This document shows positions 34,301 through 41,682 of a DNA stretch of 64,000 bases, piece after piece. The notes below the pieces were generated by a model. It saw only the letters and a list, made by a program, of their open reading frames with translations, was not told the DNA's origin and did no database searches. The position numbers were made by a program, and so were the translations under genes. How positions within the stretch are numbered: position 1 is the stretch's first letter; each line of letters opens with the position of its first letter. Source of the stretch: Chryseobacterium turcicum (GTDB taxonomy: Bacteria > Bacteroidota > Bacteroidia > Flavobacteriales > Weeksellaceae); NCBI RefSeq assembly GCF_021010565.1, contig NZ_JAJNAY010000001.1, positions 1,468,001 to 1,532,000 of the forward strand. The letters run 5' to 3'.

Positions 34301-34375
34301 GCTCTGTCCGGAAGCTAAACCGTGAAATAAAGCAGCAATAGGCAATAGACCTCTCAAAAAGTATTTGTTTTTCAT
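31319..34375 (-). CDS. T9SS-secreted choice-of-anchor I family protein
   Basis: About 1018 aa from the ATG at 34375; the longer form would need TTG. Signal peptide (ends GLASGQ). A beta-sandwich cap follows (about 25-205), then a Big_5-like domain (PPTVAYLPANNVNNASTTINP onward), a Calx-beta-like domain (about 320-435) and a seven-bladed-propeller-like region with ALGARSFSIFNADTKQLVYD and PEGVTLGTINGQTFAFITLE, typical of choice-of-anchor I/alkaline-phosphatase-like proteins. The C-terminal T9SS type A domain has FNIFPNPVNKG and ends VKRFIVK. It is exported by T9SS and probably attached to the surface; ligand unknown. Confidence 0.88.
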   Translation of the reverse strand: MKNKYFLRGLLPIAALFHGLASGQSTLVHYWNFNNNASVAAITTPTSTLLNGSITATSTGTGSTDTFVDFAGGTSQNFNVNNLNARNGDASGTHLRYNYPINGNVQFNLPTTGYNNVVVKFSTRRSGSGAGNQNWSYSLDGTTFVPYQTVTSQDANPQLITFDFSNVTGVSNNPNFKLKVEFTQGGGGTVGNNRFDNFTLDATSVGGTDTTPPTVAYLPANNVNNASTTINPTITFNENVRLIDNSAITSANAQNLVELRLNNAAGTVVPFTTTFANNAITVIPTTALLPNQAYYLALKPNMVEDTSDNAVTTATSSIFTTAGTSISLDKTLIKVNENAGTLAFKINVNNPSNATVNLVVKPASFNTANSSDFTFTSQTINITPSTTSITVNIPIIDDTLEEQQAEYFVLGLENPVGTTITGDNTSTVYIIDNDKAAPVPSNQISLNYIGSFDPSGNNSSSTEIVVHDATTQRLFTISSLTDVFDIINFSNPLSPSVINTVNMAPYGGITSIAVKNGIVAVASPNGTNPQQNGSVVFFDINGSFLKQVTVGVLPDMITFTPDGTKVMTANEGEPNDAYTVDPEGSISIIDISGGINNLTQSNVTTLGFIGYNSQEAAFISSGGRKVKSTSTLAQDLEPEYIAISSDSQKAWVSCQENNGIIEVNLSNNTLGNIWGLGKKDMNLPGNGFDASDNNGEILIANWPVKAYYNPDAMASFKVGSTNYLVTANEGDEKDLGGFSERTTVGANGYTLDAAVFPNASVLKASHNLGRFRVTNVNGNTDGDTDFEEIHALGARSFSIFNADTKQLVYDSGDKFERYIAANHPLIFNADNEANGAKSRSRAKGPEPEGVTLGTINGQTFAFITLERTGGVMVYNVTDPNNVTFTDYKHSRSTSAFGGDNGPEGITYIPPTNMNNGKGYVIVANEISGTLSMYEVMLSPTLATGETKKEKATFNIFPNPVNKGNTLYFNRAQGYELYDMSGKLLGKEKNTLTIDTSKLNTGVYSIKTSEGEVKRFIVK

Positions 34376-34524
34376 TTTACTCAATTATAGATTTGTGCAA
34401 AAATGAGGCTTGAACATTGTGAGGCTTTTAATAGAAGTTTACGAAATGATTAATAATTTGATTGAATAATTGTTATTTTTTAAGTTATTGTTAATTTTAT
34501 TGTTGTTAGAAATTGGATGATGTC

Positions 34525-34618
34525 CTTGGGATTTGTTGAAATGATGGGATTTTGAAACGAATCTTTCTATTCTAATCCCAAACCGACCATTTCAACAAAC
34601 CGATGCTATCTGCAATAT
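34525..34618. repeat. Diverged flanking repeat, left of the PLP module
   Basis: The stretch resembles 37409-37495 in the same orientation, sharing ACGAAT..TTT, CTAA.CCCAA and ACAA.A....ATG.TAT.TGC at similar spacing (roughly two-thirds of bases by eye). It also contains TTTGTTGAAATG (34532-34543) inverted as CATTTCAACAAA (34588-34599). Confidence 0.4.
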
Positions 34619-34619
34619 T

Positions 34620-35351
34620 TTATTTGTTTTCATTCCAATAATAGCTATCGGGATGAATTCTTTTTCCGAAAATAGCTGTACCCACTCTTACAATCGTTGC
34701 GCCTTCTGCGATAGCTGTTTCCAAGTCTCCACTCATGCCCATTGAGAGTTCTTGCATTTCCACATTAAAGATATTTAGCGTTATAATTTGTTGCTGAATA
34801 TCTTTGAGTGTACGGAAACATTGACGTACTTTTTCAGTTTCGGTACTAAACAGGCCAATGGTCATCAAGCCTTTTATTTTAAGGCTTTCAAAATGTGCGA
34901 GTTGTTGTACCAATTCAATAGCATTTTCTGGATTAACACCAAATTTACTTTCTTCGTTTGAAGTATTTACTTGAATCAAAATTTCTATAGTTTTGTTTTC
35001 AAGCTGTAATCGATGGTGTAATTTTTCGGCTAAATCGAAGCGGTCCATCGACTGAATACAGGATACGTCGTATTTCAAAATATCTTTGATTTTGTTGGTC
35101 TGCAAATGTCCTATAAAATGATTGGTGTGTGGAATTTCTTGTAAGGATTGGTATTTCTCTCTAAGTTCCTGTGTTTTGTTTTCAGCTATCAGGGTACATC
35201 CTGTTTGTAATGCAATTTTAATATATTCAGCAGGTACAGTTTTAGTTGCCAATAGCAGCTTTACTTCATCAGGATTTCTATTACTCTGTTTGCAGGCATT
35301 AATTATTCGTTCCTGTATAATGGCAATGTTTTTTTTTATTTCTTCGTCCAT
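34620..35351 (-). CDS. yggS: PLP homeostasis protein (YggS/PLPBP family)
   Basis: 243 aa from the ATG at 35351 (MDEEIKKN). A 20-residue upstream extension is possible but overlaps the neighbouring gene and has no family counterpart. The PLP-binding Lys37 is in LLLATKTVP; other family motifs are IAENKTQE, HFIGHLQTNK, IQSMDR, IQVNTSNEESKFG, LMTIG and LSMGMSGDLETAIAEGATIVRVGTAIFG over the C-terminus. It buffers free pyridoxal phosphate and has no catalytic activity of its own. It lies downstream of a GNAT gene and divergent from a MocR regulator, consistent with PLP-responsive control. Confidence 0.93.
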   Translation of the reverse strand: MDEEIKKNIAIIQERIINACKQSNRNPDEVKLLLATKTVPAEYIKIALQTGCTLIAENKTQELREKYQSLQEIPHTNHFIGHLQTNKIKDILKYDVSCIQSMDRFDLAEKLHHRLQLENKTIEILIQVNTSNEESKFGVNPENAIELVQQLAHFESLKIKGLMTIGLFSTETEKVRQCFRTLKDIQQQIITLNIFNVEMQELSMGMSGDLETAIAEGATIVRVGTAIFGKRIHPDSYYWNENK

Positions 35352-35398
35352 AATAATGATATGAATAAAGGCGGAACCGATTAAGCCCGCCTTTTGTT

Positions 35399-35845
35399 TT
35401 ACTTCCACCAATAGTAATAATTGTGATTGCCGTCATATTCAAAACCGCAACGTGGATATAATTTGTTTCCGATGTCGTTTGTTTTTTCGGTTTCAAGCAT
35501 GAGTCCGCAAGCTCCAGTTTCATCACACCATTGTTTTGCTCGGTCTATCAGTGCTACCGAAAGTCCTTTACCTCTGTAATCAGGGTGTACAAATAAGTCA
35601 CTCAATAACCATTGTTTTGCTAATTTTATATAATGATATAGCTTGTACAACTGTATAAAACCGACTGCTGTATCGCCTGCATACACTACAAAAATAGATG
35701 ATTGGTCATTGTCTATTCTTTCCTTAATAAATTTCTTGCATTTTTCGTAATCCTCAGATTGACGATAGAAAACCCGATAAAGATTAAATAACTCCGCTGT
35801 TTTGTCTAAATCTTTTAGACTTACTTTTTTGATTTCGTACTCCAT
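35399..35845 (-). CDS. GNAT family N-acetyltransferase
   Basis: This 148-aa protein has the GNAT fold. Motif A is LSDLFVHPDYRGKGLSVALIDRAKQW split around the acetyl-CoA loop RGKGLS (about 91-97), and motif B includes GACGLMLETEKTNDIGNKLYPRCGFE. The substrate is unknown. It is the first gene after the divergent promoter shared with the MocR-type regulator and precedes yggS by 47 bp, so all three may respond to PLP. Confidence 0.9.
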   Translation of the reverse strand: MEYEIKKVSLKDLDKTAELFNLYRVFYRQSEDYEKCKKFIKERIDNDQSSIFVVYAGDTAVGFIQLYKLYHYIKLAKQWLLSDLFVHPDYRGKGLSVALIDRAKQWCDETGACGLMLETEKTNDIGNKLYPRCGFEYDGNHNYYYWWK

Positions 35846-35872
35846 TGTTTAAAAATATTTTAATTGATAAGA

Positions 35873-35880
35873 CAAAAGTA
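35873..35880 (-). promoter_or_regulatory. Promoter -7 box of the GNAT-yggS operon
   Basis: Minus-strand TACTTTTG matches TAnnTTTG. The operator palindrome at 35891-35908 lies just upstream of it, within the promoter spacer region. Confidence 0.55.
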
Positions 35881-35890
35881 TTTACAAACA

Positions 35891-35931
35891 GGACTATATT
35901 TGTAGTCCAATTTATATATAAAAGGTAGTCC
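35891..35931 (+). promoter_or_regulatory. MocR operator overlapping its own promoter
   Basis: GGACTA and TAGTCC form a perfect inverted repeat (35891-35908) that encloses the -7 box TATATTTG (35895-35902) of the regulator gene. A further TAGTCC half-site at 35926-35931 repeats 23 bp on, just before the ATG at 35935. Binding would block the regulator's own promoter and could activate or repress the divergent operon. Confidence 0.7.
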
Positions 35932-35934
35932 AGA

Positions 35935-37377
35935 ATGTTGCCATACGAACATATCATCATTATAGAAAAAGAAAGCAAAATTCCTGTATACAGACAGATT
36001 GCTATATCGATTATCAATGCTATTAGAAACGGGACTTTAAAAGCAGGAACCCATTTACCAAGTAGCCGTGAACTAGCCAAAACATTAGATATTCATCGGA
36101 AAACAGTAATTGCAGGGTATGAGGAATTGAATGCACAAGATTGGGTTACTATTGTTCCAAGAAAGTACATTGCCGTTTCAGAAAATATCCCTTTACTAAA
36201 ACCGCAAAAATGGACTTCTGCGAAAATTTTATCTTTTGAGAATGATTTCAATCTTCCATTTAAAATCATAGAGCCTATTGAAAAAAATAATACGGCTATT
36301 ATTCCTGAGATAATTATTGATGATGGGCATCCTGATGTAAGACTTTCTCCTATTAATGAGCTTTTAAAAACTTATCGGTCTTATACTTCAAATAAATATG
36401 CCATAAAAAATGCAAATATTGGAACTACGCAAGGAACTTTTAAACTTCGGGAAGCGCTGGTTAATTATTTGTATGAAACACGGGGATTAAATATTTCTGC
36501 TGAAAATATTCTGATAACGCATGGAGCTCAAATGAGTATTTATCTCGCTTCCCGATTACTTCTTGATACAAACTCGAATATCATTGTAGGAAAGCCAAAT
36601 TATCCTCTTGCCAATAAAACATTTGAAGAAACAGGAGCTCATCTGATAGAAATCAACGTCGACGAAAACGGAATAGGCACCAAAGCTATTGAGCAACTAT
36701 GTAAAGAGAAAAAAATTACTGCTGTATATGTTATTCCGCACCACCATTATCCTACAACGGTAACATTAAGTGTGGAAAGAAGAATGAAATTACTGGAATT
36801 GTCTCAACAATATTCATTTGCAATTATTGAAGATGATTACGACTATGATTATCATTATACATCATCGCCTTATTTACCTTTGGCAAGTGGTAACCACAAT
36901 GGAAATGTAATTTATATAGGCTCTTTTTCTAAAATGTTAGACCCTGCTTTACGTATTGGATTTATGGTAGCTTCCAAAAATTTCATCGAACAATGTACAG
37001 CTTTCAGAAAAATAATAGACGTAAGTGGCGACGGGTATATGCAGAATGCTTTGGCTTTTCTAATTAAAGAGGGCGAACTGAAGCGTCATCTTAAAAAAGC
37101 AAAGAAAATCTATCATCAGCGTAGAGATTTTTTAGATGTATTGTTGAACGAAAAATTAGATAAATATGTCTCTTATACTTTACCTACGGGAGGAATGGCT
37201 ATTTGGATTACATTTAATAAAGAATTTGATGTTGAAAAATTACAATCAAATAAAAAATTGAATATAGTGAGAATGGATACAGAGCTTAATTCATTCCGGT
37301 TTGGTTTTGCTTCAATGAACGAAGAGGAATTACGATTGGCAGTCAATGAGATAAGTGATATATTAATAAAGTGTTGA
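35935..37377 (+). CDS. MocR-type GntR regulator with aminotransferase domain (PdxR-like)
   Basis: This 480-aa fusion has an N-terminal GntR winged helix (about 12-80: PVYRQIAISIINAIRNGTLKAGTHLPSSRELAKTL across the domain, with HRKTVIAGYEEL) and a fold-type I aminotransferase-like domain (about 130-480). The PLP Schiff-base lysine is Lys333 in IGSFSKML; IIEDDYDYDYHY supplies the ring-contacting Asp. MocR proteins such as PdxR sense PLP or amino-containing ligands. It is divergent from GNAT-yggS, with a visible operator between. PLP homeostasis control is a good inference. Confidence 0.9.
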   Translation: MLPYEHIIIIEKESKIPVYRQIAISIINAIRNGTLKAGTHLPSSRELAKTLDIHRKTVIAGYEELNAQDWVTIVPRKYIAVSENIPLLKPQKWTSAKILSFENDFNLPFKIIEPIEKNNTAIIPEIIIDDGHPDVRLSPINELLKTYRSYTSNKYAIKNANIGTTQGTFKLREALVNYLYETRGLNISAENILITHGAQMSIYLASRLLLDTNSNIIVGKPNYPLANKTFEETGAHLIEINVDENGIGTKAIEQLCKEKKITAVYVIPHHHYPTTVTLSVERRMKLLELSQQYSFAIIEDDYDYDYHYTSSPYLPLASGNHNGNVIYIGSFSKMLDPALRIGFMVASKNFIEQCTAFRKIIDVSGDGYMQNALAFLIKEGELKRHLKKAKKIYHQRRDFLDVLLNEKLDKYVSYTLPTGGMAIWITFNKEFDVEKLQSNKKLNIVRMDTELNSFRFGFASMNEEELRLAVNEISDILIKC

Positions 37378-37408
37378 TTTTTTGTTTGGCGAAATATCAT
37401 CCAACATT

Positions 37409-37495
37409 TTGGGAATTGGTAGGATTTGTAGACGAATGTTTTAATTTAAAACTAAACCCAATATTACAATAGATTTATGTTATTTGCGGATGTTT
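37409..37495. repeat. Diverged flanking repeat, right of the PLP module
   Basis: This is the counterpart of 34525-34618, in the same orientation beyond the MocR gene. It shares the blocks described there and ends TTATGTTATTTGCGG. The last bases overlap the 3' end of the next minus-strand gene. Confidence 0.4.
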
Positions 37496-37944
37496 TTTAA
37501 AGTTATTTTTGGTTTAAACTCAATTTGCTCACAGGCATAGCAATTTTCTTTTTTAAAAGATTGATATTCTCCAAATTTCGTTTTGTAAGTTTTATATCCA
37601 GTTTTAGAAACCTCAAAATCGGCATTACACCAGGCGAAAGGTAAGTCAAGTGGGGTGTGAAACCAATCTATTCTAGATTTTTCATCAAGAAAAAAGCTTC
37701 CATTTTTATCTGTTTTTACAGTTTGAGATTTAAATTCTGAATGTTCTTCATAGCCCCATTCTTTATTTTTCCATCTTTTTTCTTCAATTCTTGAAACCGT
37801 TGCATTTTGAATTGGTTTTCCATTTTCATCCACAATATTACCTGAAACTTTTGCTTCATAGATTACTTTTTGTGGACGAATAAAAAGTATGAGAAGTAAA
37901 ATTCCTAAAAAGGCAAGAATTATTTTTATAATACGTTTTTTCAT
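37480..37944 (-). CDS. Membrane-anchored carboxypeptidase-regulatory-like protein
   Basis: 154 aa from the ATG at 37944 (MKKRIIKII); a longer version adds 14 non-conserved residues. One N-terminal membrane segment (about 5-24) is followed by a carboxypeptidase-regulatory-like beta-sandwich (AKVSGNIVDENGKPIQNATV, then VKTDKNGSFFLDE). A cysteine pair, CYAC, occurs near residue 136. The periplasmic or exposed domain has no catalytic motif. Neighbours give no clue; the function is unknown. Confidence 0.7.
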   Translation of the reverse strand: MKKRIIKIILAFLGILLLILFIRPQKVIYEAKVSGNIVDENGKPIQNATVSRIEEKRWKNKEWGYEEHSEFKSQTVKTDKNGSFFLDEKSRIDWFHTPLDLPFAWCNADFEVSKTGYKTYKTKFGEYQSFKKENCYACEQIEFKPKITLKNIRK

Positions 37945-38054
37945 GGAATAGTAGATAGAACTCATGTTTATGTATTGAGCTAACATACATTAGTATGCTA
38001 ATAATTTTTGATAAACATAGTTATCGTAAGATTTTTATTAAATTTTTCAGCAGT

Positions 38055-38939
38055 TTATTTCTTCCCTGAAACCCTCTCATAAATATTGTGAATCAAACCA
38101 TCTGCAACAGAGATTTTAGGAACAAAAATTCTGGTGATTTCAGACCATGTCATCACGTTGTTGAAAATTCTTAAAGCGTGTGCCAAAACGTCTGCACGGT
38201 CCTGTCTCAGGTTGTAGAGACTCATTCTTTCATCTACGGTCAATGCATTGATGTCTTTATAGATTTTTTTCAAATAAGTTGCTGACATTGGTTTCCCATC
38301 TTTGGTTTTACTCATGGAAAAGGCTTTGTTGATATTTCCACCCGAACCAATGGCAACAATAGGTCTTTTACTGTTGATGTTTTTACGGATTTCCTCTTTC
38401 ATTTCCTTCCAGTTGTCTTCGCTTACCAAATCGTTCAGCAATCTGATGGTTCCGATGTTGAAAGACCTTTCGTAGACCATTTTTCCGTTTTCGTAAAAGG
38501 TAAGTTCGGTAGACCCGCCACCAACATCTACATAAAGATACGCAAAATCTGTGTCGAGACCTTCTGCAACATGGTTTTCATAGACCAAAGTCGCTTCTTC
38601 GTCCCCGGAAATGATTTCGATGTCTATATCTGAAGTTTCTTTTACAATTTTAATGATTTCTGTGCCGTTTTCTGCATCACGCATCGCGCTGGTTGCACAA
38701 GCACGGTAATGTTCCACTTTATAGATTTTCATCAAATCGCTGAAAATTTTCATTGAATCGATGACCATTTTTTCTCGTTCTTCACCGATTTTTCCAAGAG
38801 TAAAAACATCCATTCCCAATCGCAGAGGGATGCGCAGAAGATTTAATTTAATAAATTCTGGTTTTCCATGTTGAATTTTTACCTCATTGATTAAAAGTCG
38901 GGCTGCATTACTTCCTATGTCTATCGCTGCAATAATCAT
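38055..38939 (-). CDS. ppx: Exopolyphosphatase/GppA-type phosphatase
   Basis: This 294-aa protein is of the Ppx/GppA family in the ASKHA fold. The phosphate-1 loop is AIDIGSNAARLLI, phosphate-2 is YVDVGGGSTELTFYENG, ACATSAMRDAENG and ISGDEEATLVY are conserved, and AIGSGGN is in the second half. It is much shorter than E. coli Ppx (about 510 aa), as usual for the single-domain form. It degrades polyphosphate or pppGpp. The next gene upstream on the same strand is ppk1, 292 bp away, so the pair controls polyphosphate level. Confidence 0.9.
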   Translation of the reverse strand: MIIAAIDIGSNAARLLINEVKIQHGKPEFIKLNLLRIPLRLGMDVFTLGKIGEEREKMVIDSMKIFSDLMKIYKVEHYRACATSAMRDAENGTEIIKIVKETSDIDIEIISGDEEATLVYENHVAEGLDTDFAYLYVDVGGGSTELTFYENGKMVYERSFNIGTIRLLNDLVSEDNWKEMKEEIRKNINSKRPIVAIGSGGNINKAFSMSKTKDGKPMSATYLKKIYKDINALTVDERMSLYNLRQDRADVLAHALRIFNNVMTWSEITRIFVPKISVADGLIHNIYERVSGKK

Positions 38940-39231
38940 TGTTGATTGTATTTTATTGAAATTCAGTTTTTTAATTAAAATAGAGTATTACTCAATATTT
39001 AATATACAAAATTAAATTATTTGTGATGATTTCTGTGGCTATTTTAAACTTTTTTAATCATTAAAACTGCTGGCTCAGTAACAATTATTAAGACTCAATA
39101 AACTGATTTAAGCATTTCACTTAATGCTTTACTTCAATGAATCTGAATTATTATTTTATCCTTAAAAATTGAATACTCTTAAAGGTTCAAAAAAATTATC
39201 ATTAGCTAAAATTTTTTATCTTCTACACAAA

Positions 39232-41304
39232 CTATTTTTTTGTAGTTTTTGCTTTTAAATATTTATAGGTTTCAATCTGCGAGCGGCATTCTTTTTCGCC
39301 ATTGTTGATGTACTCGTTGCTCAGTTTTTTGTCTAAAATTCTCGCCTTTACATTATCTTTTAATTGAATGTCAAGAATATCTTTCAATTCTTTTTTGAGG
39401 TTTTTATCAGAGATTTTTGCGGCTGCCTCTATTCTATAATCCAAATTTCTATTCATCCAATCGGCAGAAGAAATGTAGATGTCTTCAGAACCTTTATTGT
39501 AAAAATACATCACTCTTGCATGCTCCAAATATTCATCTACAATGCTAATTGCTTTAATTTTTTGTTTAAAGTCTTTCTGATTAATGGCACAATAAATTCC
39601 TCTTACAATCATTTTAATCACCACTCCTGCTTCTGCAGCCTCGTACATTTTAATAATTAAGGCACGGTCACTTACAGAATTTGCTTTAATAATCATTTCT
39701 GCTTTTCTTCCAGCTTTGGCTTCTTCAATTTCTTTATCGATGTGATGCACGATTTTTTCGCGCATAAATTGCGGACAAACCATTAGTTTTTTACAAGTCT
39801 TTAGAACGGGGAGATAATCTTCTTTTGGTTTTTTGAGTACTGTGAAAACTTTATTAATATCTGCCATAATGCCTCTGTCAGAAGTCATAATCAGATGGTC
39901 GCCATATATTTTGGCAGTTTTTTCATTAAAATTTCCGGTGCTTACAAAACCATATTGCAGGGTTTTGTTTTGTACCCGTTTTTTGATAATACACAATTTG
40001 GCGTGTACTTTTTTGTCAGGAATTCCTATTAAAACAGTGATTCCTTCAGGTTCAAACATTTCTTTCCACATCAAATTCGATTCTTCATCAAATCTTGCCT
40101 GAAGTTCAAGCATTACGGTCACATCTTTGCCATTTCTGGCAGCATAAATTAGCGCATTGCTTATTTTCGAATTACTCGCCAAACGGTAAGCAGTAATCTG
40201 AATAGATTTTACATCGGGATCCATTGCTGCTTCACGCAACAAATCAATAACCGGAGTATAGGTGTGGTACGGAAAGCTCAGCAAAACATCTTGTTTCTGA
40301 ATAACGTCTGTTATTCTTTCGCCATGCTCAAAAGCCTGATGGGTAAAAGAAGTTCTTTCTACCGGTTTTTTTGTGTATTCAATAACATCTGGGAAATCCA
40401 TAAAATGTTTGAAATTATGAATTTTTCCCCCGGGAATTATGCTGTCTTTTTTGCTTAAATTTAATTTTCGGATGAGCAATTCGAGCATTGCTTTATCCAT
40501 ATCTTTATCAAAAACAAAACGGGTAGGTTTTCCTTTTCTACGGTTTTTAAGGCCTTTTTCTATTTTTTCGGCAAAATTGGTTTTGATGTCGTTATCAATA
40601 TCCATTTCTGCATCTTTGGTTACCTTAAAAGCATTGGCAGAAAATTCATCATATCCGAAATAAGAAAAAATATGTGGGAGATTGAAGGTGATAACATCCT
40701 CAAGCAACATAACGTTTTTTTCTTCAGGGTCTTCGGTAGGTAAGAGTACAAATCGCCCAACAAACCTTGACGGAATCTCAATAATTGCGTAGTTGCTGTG
40801 GTAATTCCAGTCTTTTTTTCTCATGGCAACACCCAGATACAAACTTTTGTCTCTCATGTAAGGCATGGGTGTATTTTCGTGAAGGAGAATAGGGATGACG
40901 TTTGCTTCTACCACCTCGTCAAAATATTGCCTTACAAATTCTTTCTGTTTGGCAGTGATATTTTTTGAAGTTTTAATGAAAACTTTCTGCTCAGCCATTT
41001 CAAGCTGAATTTTTTTCCATGTTTTATCGAAATCTGCTTGTTGGGTAATAACAATTTCGTTAATTCTCTGAAGAATTTTTGAGGGGGGCTGATAAAATGA
41101 TTCGGCAATTACTTTTTCTTTAAAATCCATGGCGCGTTTCAGACCTGCAACACGCACTCTGAAAAATTCATCCAGATTATTAGAAAAAATCCCAAGAAAA
41201 CGAATTCTGAGATGAAGCGGCACGTTTTCGTCCATTGCTTCCTGTAAAACTCTTTCGTTAAATGCTAACCAGGTAACATCTCTGGGATTAAAGTGTAAAG
41301 ACAT
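39232..41304 (-). CDS. ppk1: Polyphosphate kinase 1
   Basis: This 690-aa protein has the full four-domain PPK1 length. The N-terminal region is FNPRDVTWLAFNERVLQEA split over the first 20 residues; SNNLDEFFRVRVAG follows. The phosphorylated catalytic His434 is in KKVHAKLCII, TAYRLASNSK precedes it, and SADWMNRNLDYRIEAAA lies near the C-terminus. It transfers the gamma-phosphate of ATP to polyphosphate, reversibly. A Ppx/GppA gene lies downstream. A -7 box (minus-strand TATTTTTG) is at 41324-41331. Confidence 0.96.
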   Translation of the reverse strand: MSLHFNPRDVTWLAFNERVLQEAMDENVPLHLRIRFLGIFSNNLDEFFRVRVAGLKRAMDFKEKVIAESFYQPPSKILQRINEIVITQQADFDKTWKKIQLEMAEQKVFIKTSKNITAKQKEFVRQYFDEVVEANVIPILLHENTPMPYMRDKSLYLGVAMRKKDWNYHSNYAIIEIPSRFVGRFVLLPTEDPEEKNVMLLEDVITFNLPHIFSYFGYDEFSANAFKVTKDAEMDIDNDIKTNFAEKIEKGLKNRRKGKPTRFVFDKDMDKAMLELLIRKLNLSKKDSIIPGGKIHNFKHFMDFPDVIEYTKKPVERTSFTHQAFEHGERITDVIQKQDVLLSFPYHTYTPVIDLLREAAMDPDVKSIQITAYRLASNSKISNALIYAARNGKDVTVMLELQARFDEESNLMWKEMFEPEGITVLIGIPDKKVHAKLCIIKKRVQNKTLQYGFVSTGNFNEKTAKIYGDHLIMTSDRGIMADINKVFTVLKKPKEDYLPVLKTCKKLMVCPQFMREKIVHHIDKEIEEAKAGRKAEMIIKANSVSDRALIIKMYEAAEAGVVIKMIVRGIYCAINQKDFKQKIKAISIVDEYLEHARVMYFYNKGSEDIYISSADWMNRNLDYRIEAAAKISDKNLKKELKDILDIQLKDNVKARILDKKLSNEYINNGEKECRSQIETYKYLKAKTTKK

Positions 41305-41323
41305 ATTTGTGTGTATAGTTTAT

Positions 41324-41331
41324 CAAAAATA
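41324..41331 (-). promoter_or_regulatory. Promoter -7 box of ppk1
   Basis: Minus-strand TATTTTTG matches TAnnTTTG, 19 bp before the start codon. Confidence 0.55.
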
Positions 41332-41592
41332 CTAATAAAACTGTTCTTTAATGAGATTTTAAAGTTAATTCTTAATTAAATTTTTAGTTGAAAGAAAAAA
41401 GAAGAAAGGAGTAGAGAAGTGCTGGTGAAAACTAAATTTAAATAACGATTATTTATTCTAAATATGTAAATTGGAGCCAAATCGTACATAATTTAACACA
41501 AAAAAAACTTTAGTATGGTTTAAGTAAAGTAGTTAAAATTGGCGTCAAAAAATAAAAAAAAGGTTCAATATTAAAACTTTGATATTTAAAAA

Positions 41593-41632
41593 CTGTCAAT
41601 TTGTCACAAAAATTCTAATGGTACAGATATTG
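41593..41632 (+). promoter_or_regulatory. Candidate heat-shock control region of dnaK
   Basis: The direct repeat TGTCA-ATT-TGTCA (41594-41606) is followed by TGGTACAGATATTG (41619-41632), about 50 bp before the dnaK ATG. No TAnnTTTG box is seen here, unlike most genes of the window, which fits a different control of this stress gene. The rest of 41305-41682 is AT-rich with no other signal apart from the ppk1 promoter. Confidence 0.4.
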
Positions 41633-41682
41633 AGAAACTGAGAGTGTAATCAAGTTTAAAAATTAGAAAAAATATAAATATT

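Noticed and set aside
35784..36080. Minus-strand ORF with hydrophobic stretches across the MocR promoter
   Set aside because: It overlaps the GNAT start, the operator and the MocR N-terminus in antisense; the regulator gene is clearly real and the hydrophobicity comes from AT-rich reverse codons.
39110..39129. Hairpin AAGCATT-TCACTT-AATGCTT as terminator of ppk1
   Set aside because: The stem is short, about 100 bp from the stop, and lacks a T-run on the relevant strand.
41619..41632. Sigma-54 promoter before dnaK
   Set aside because: The GG is present but the -12 GC is replaced and the spacing is off by one, so a sigma-54 call is not supported; it is listed only as a candidate control motif.
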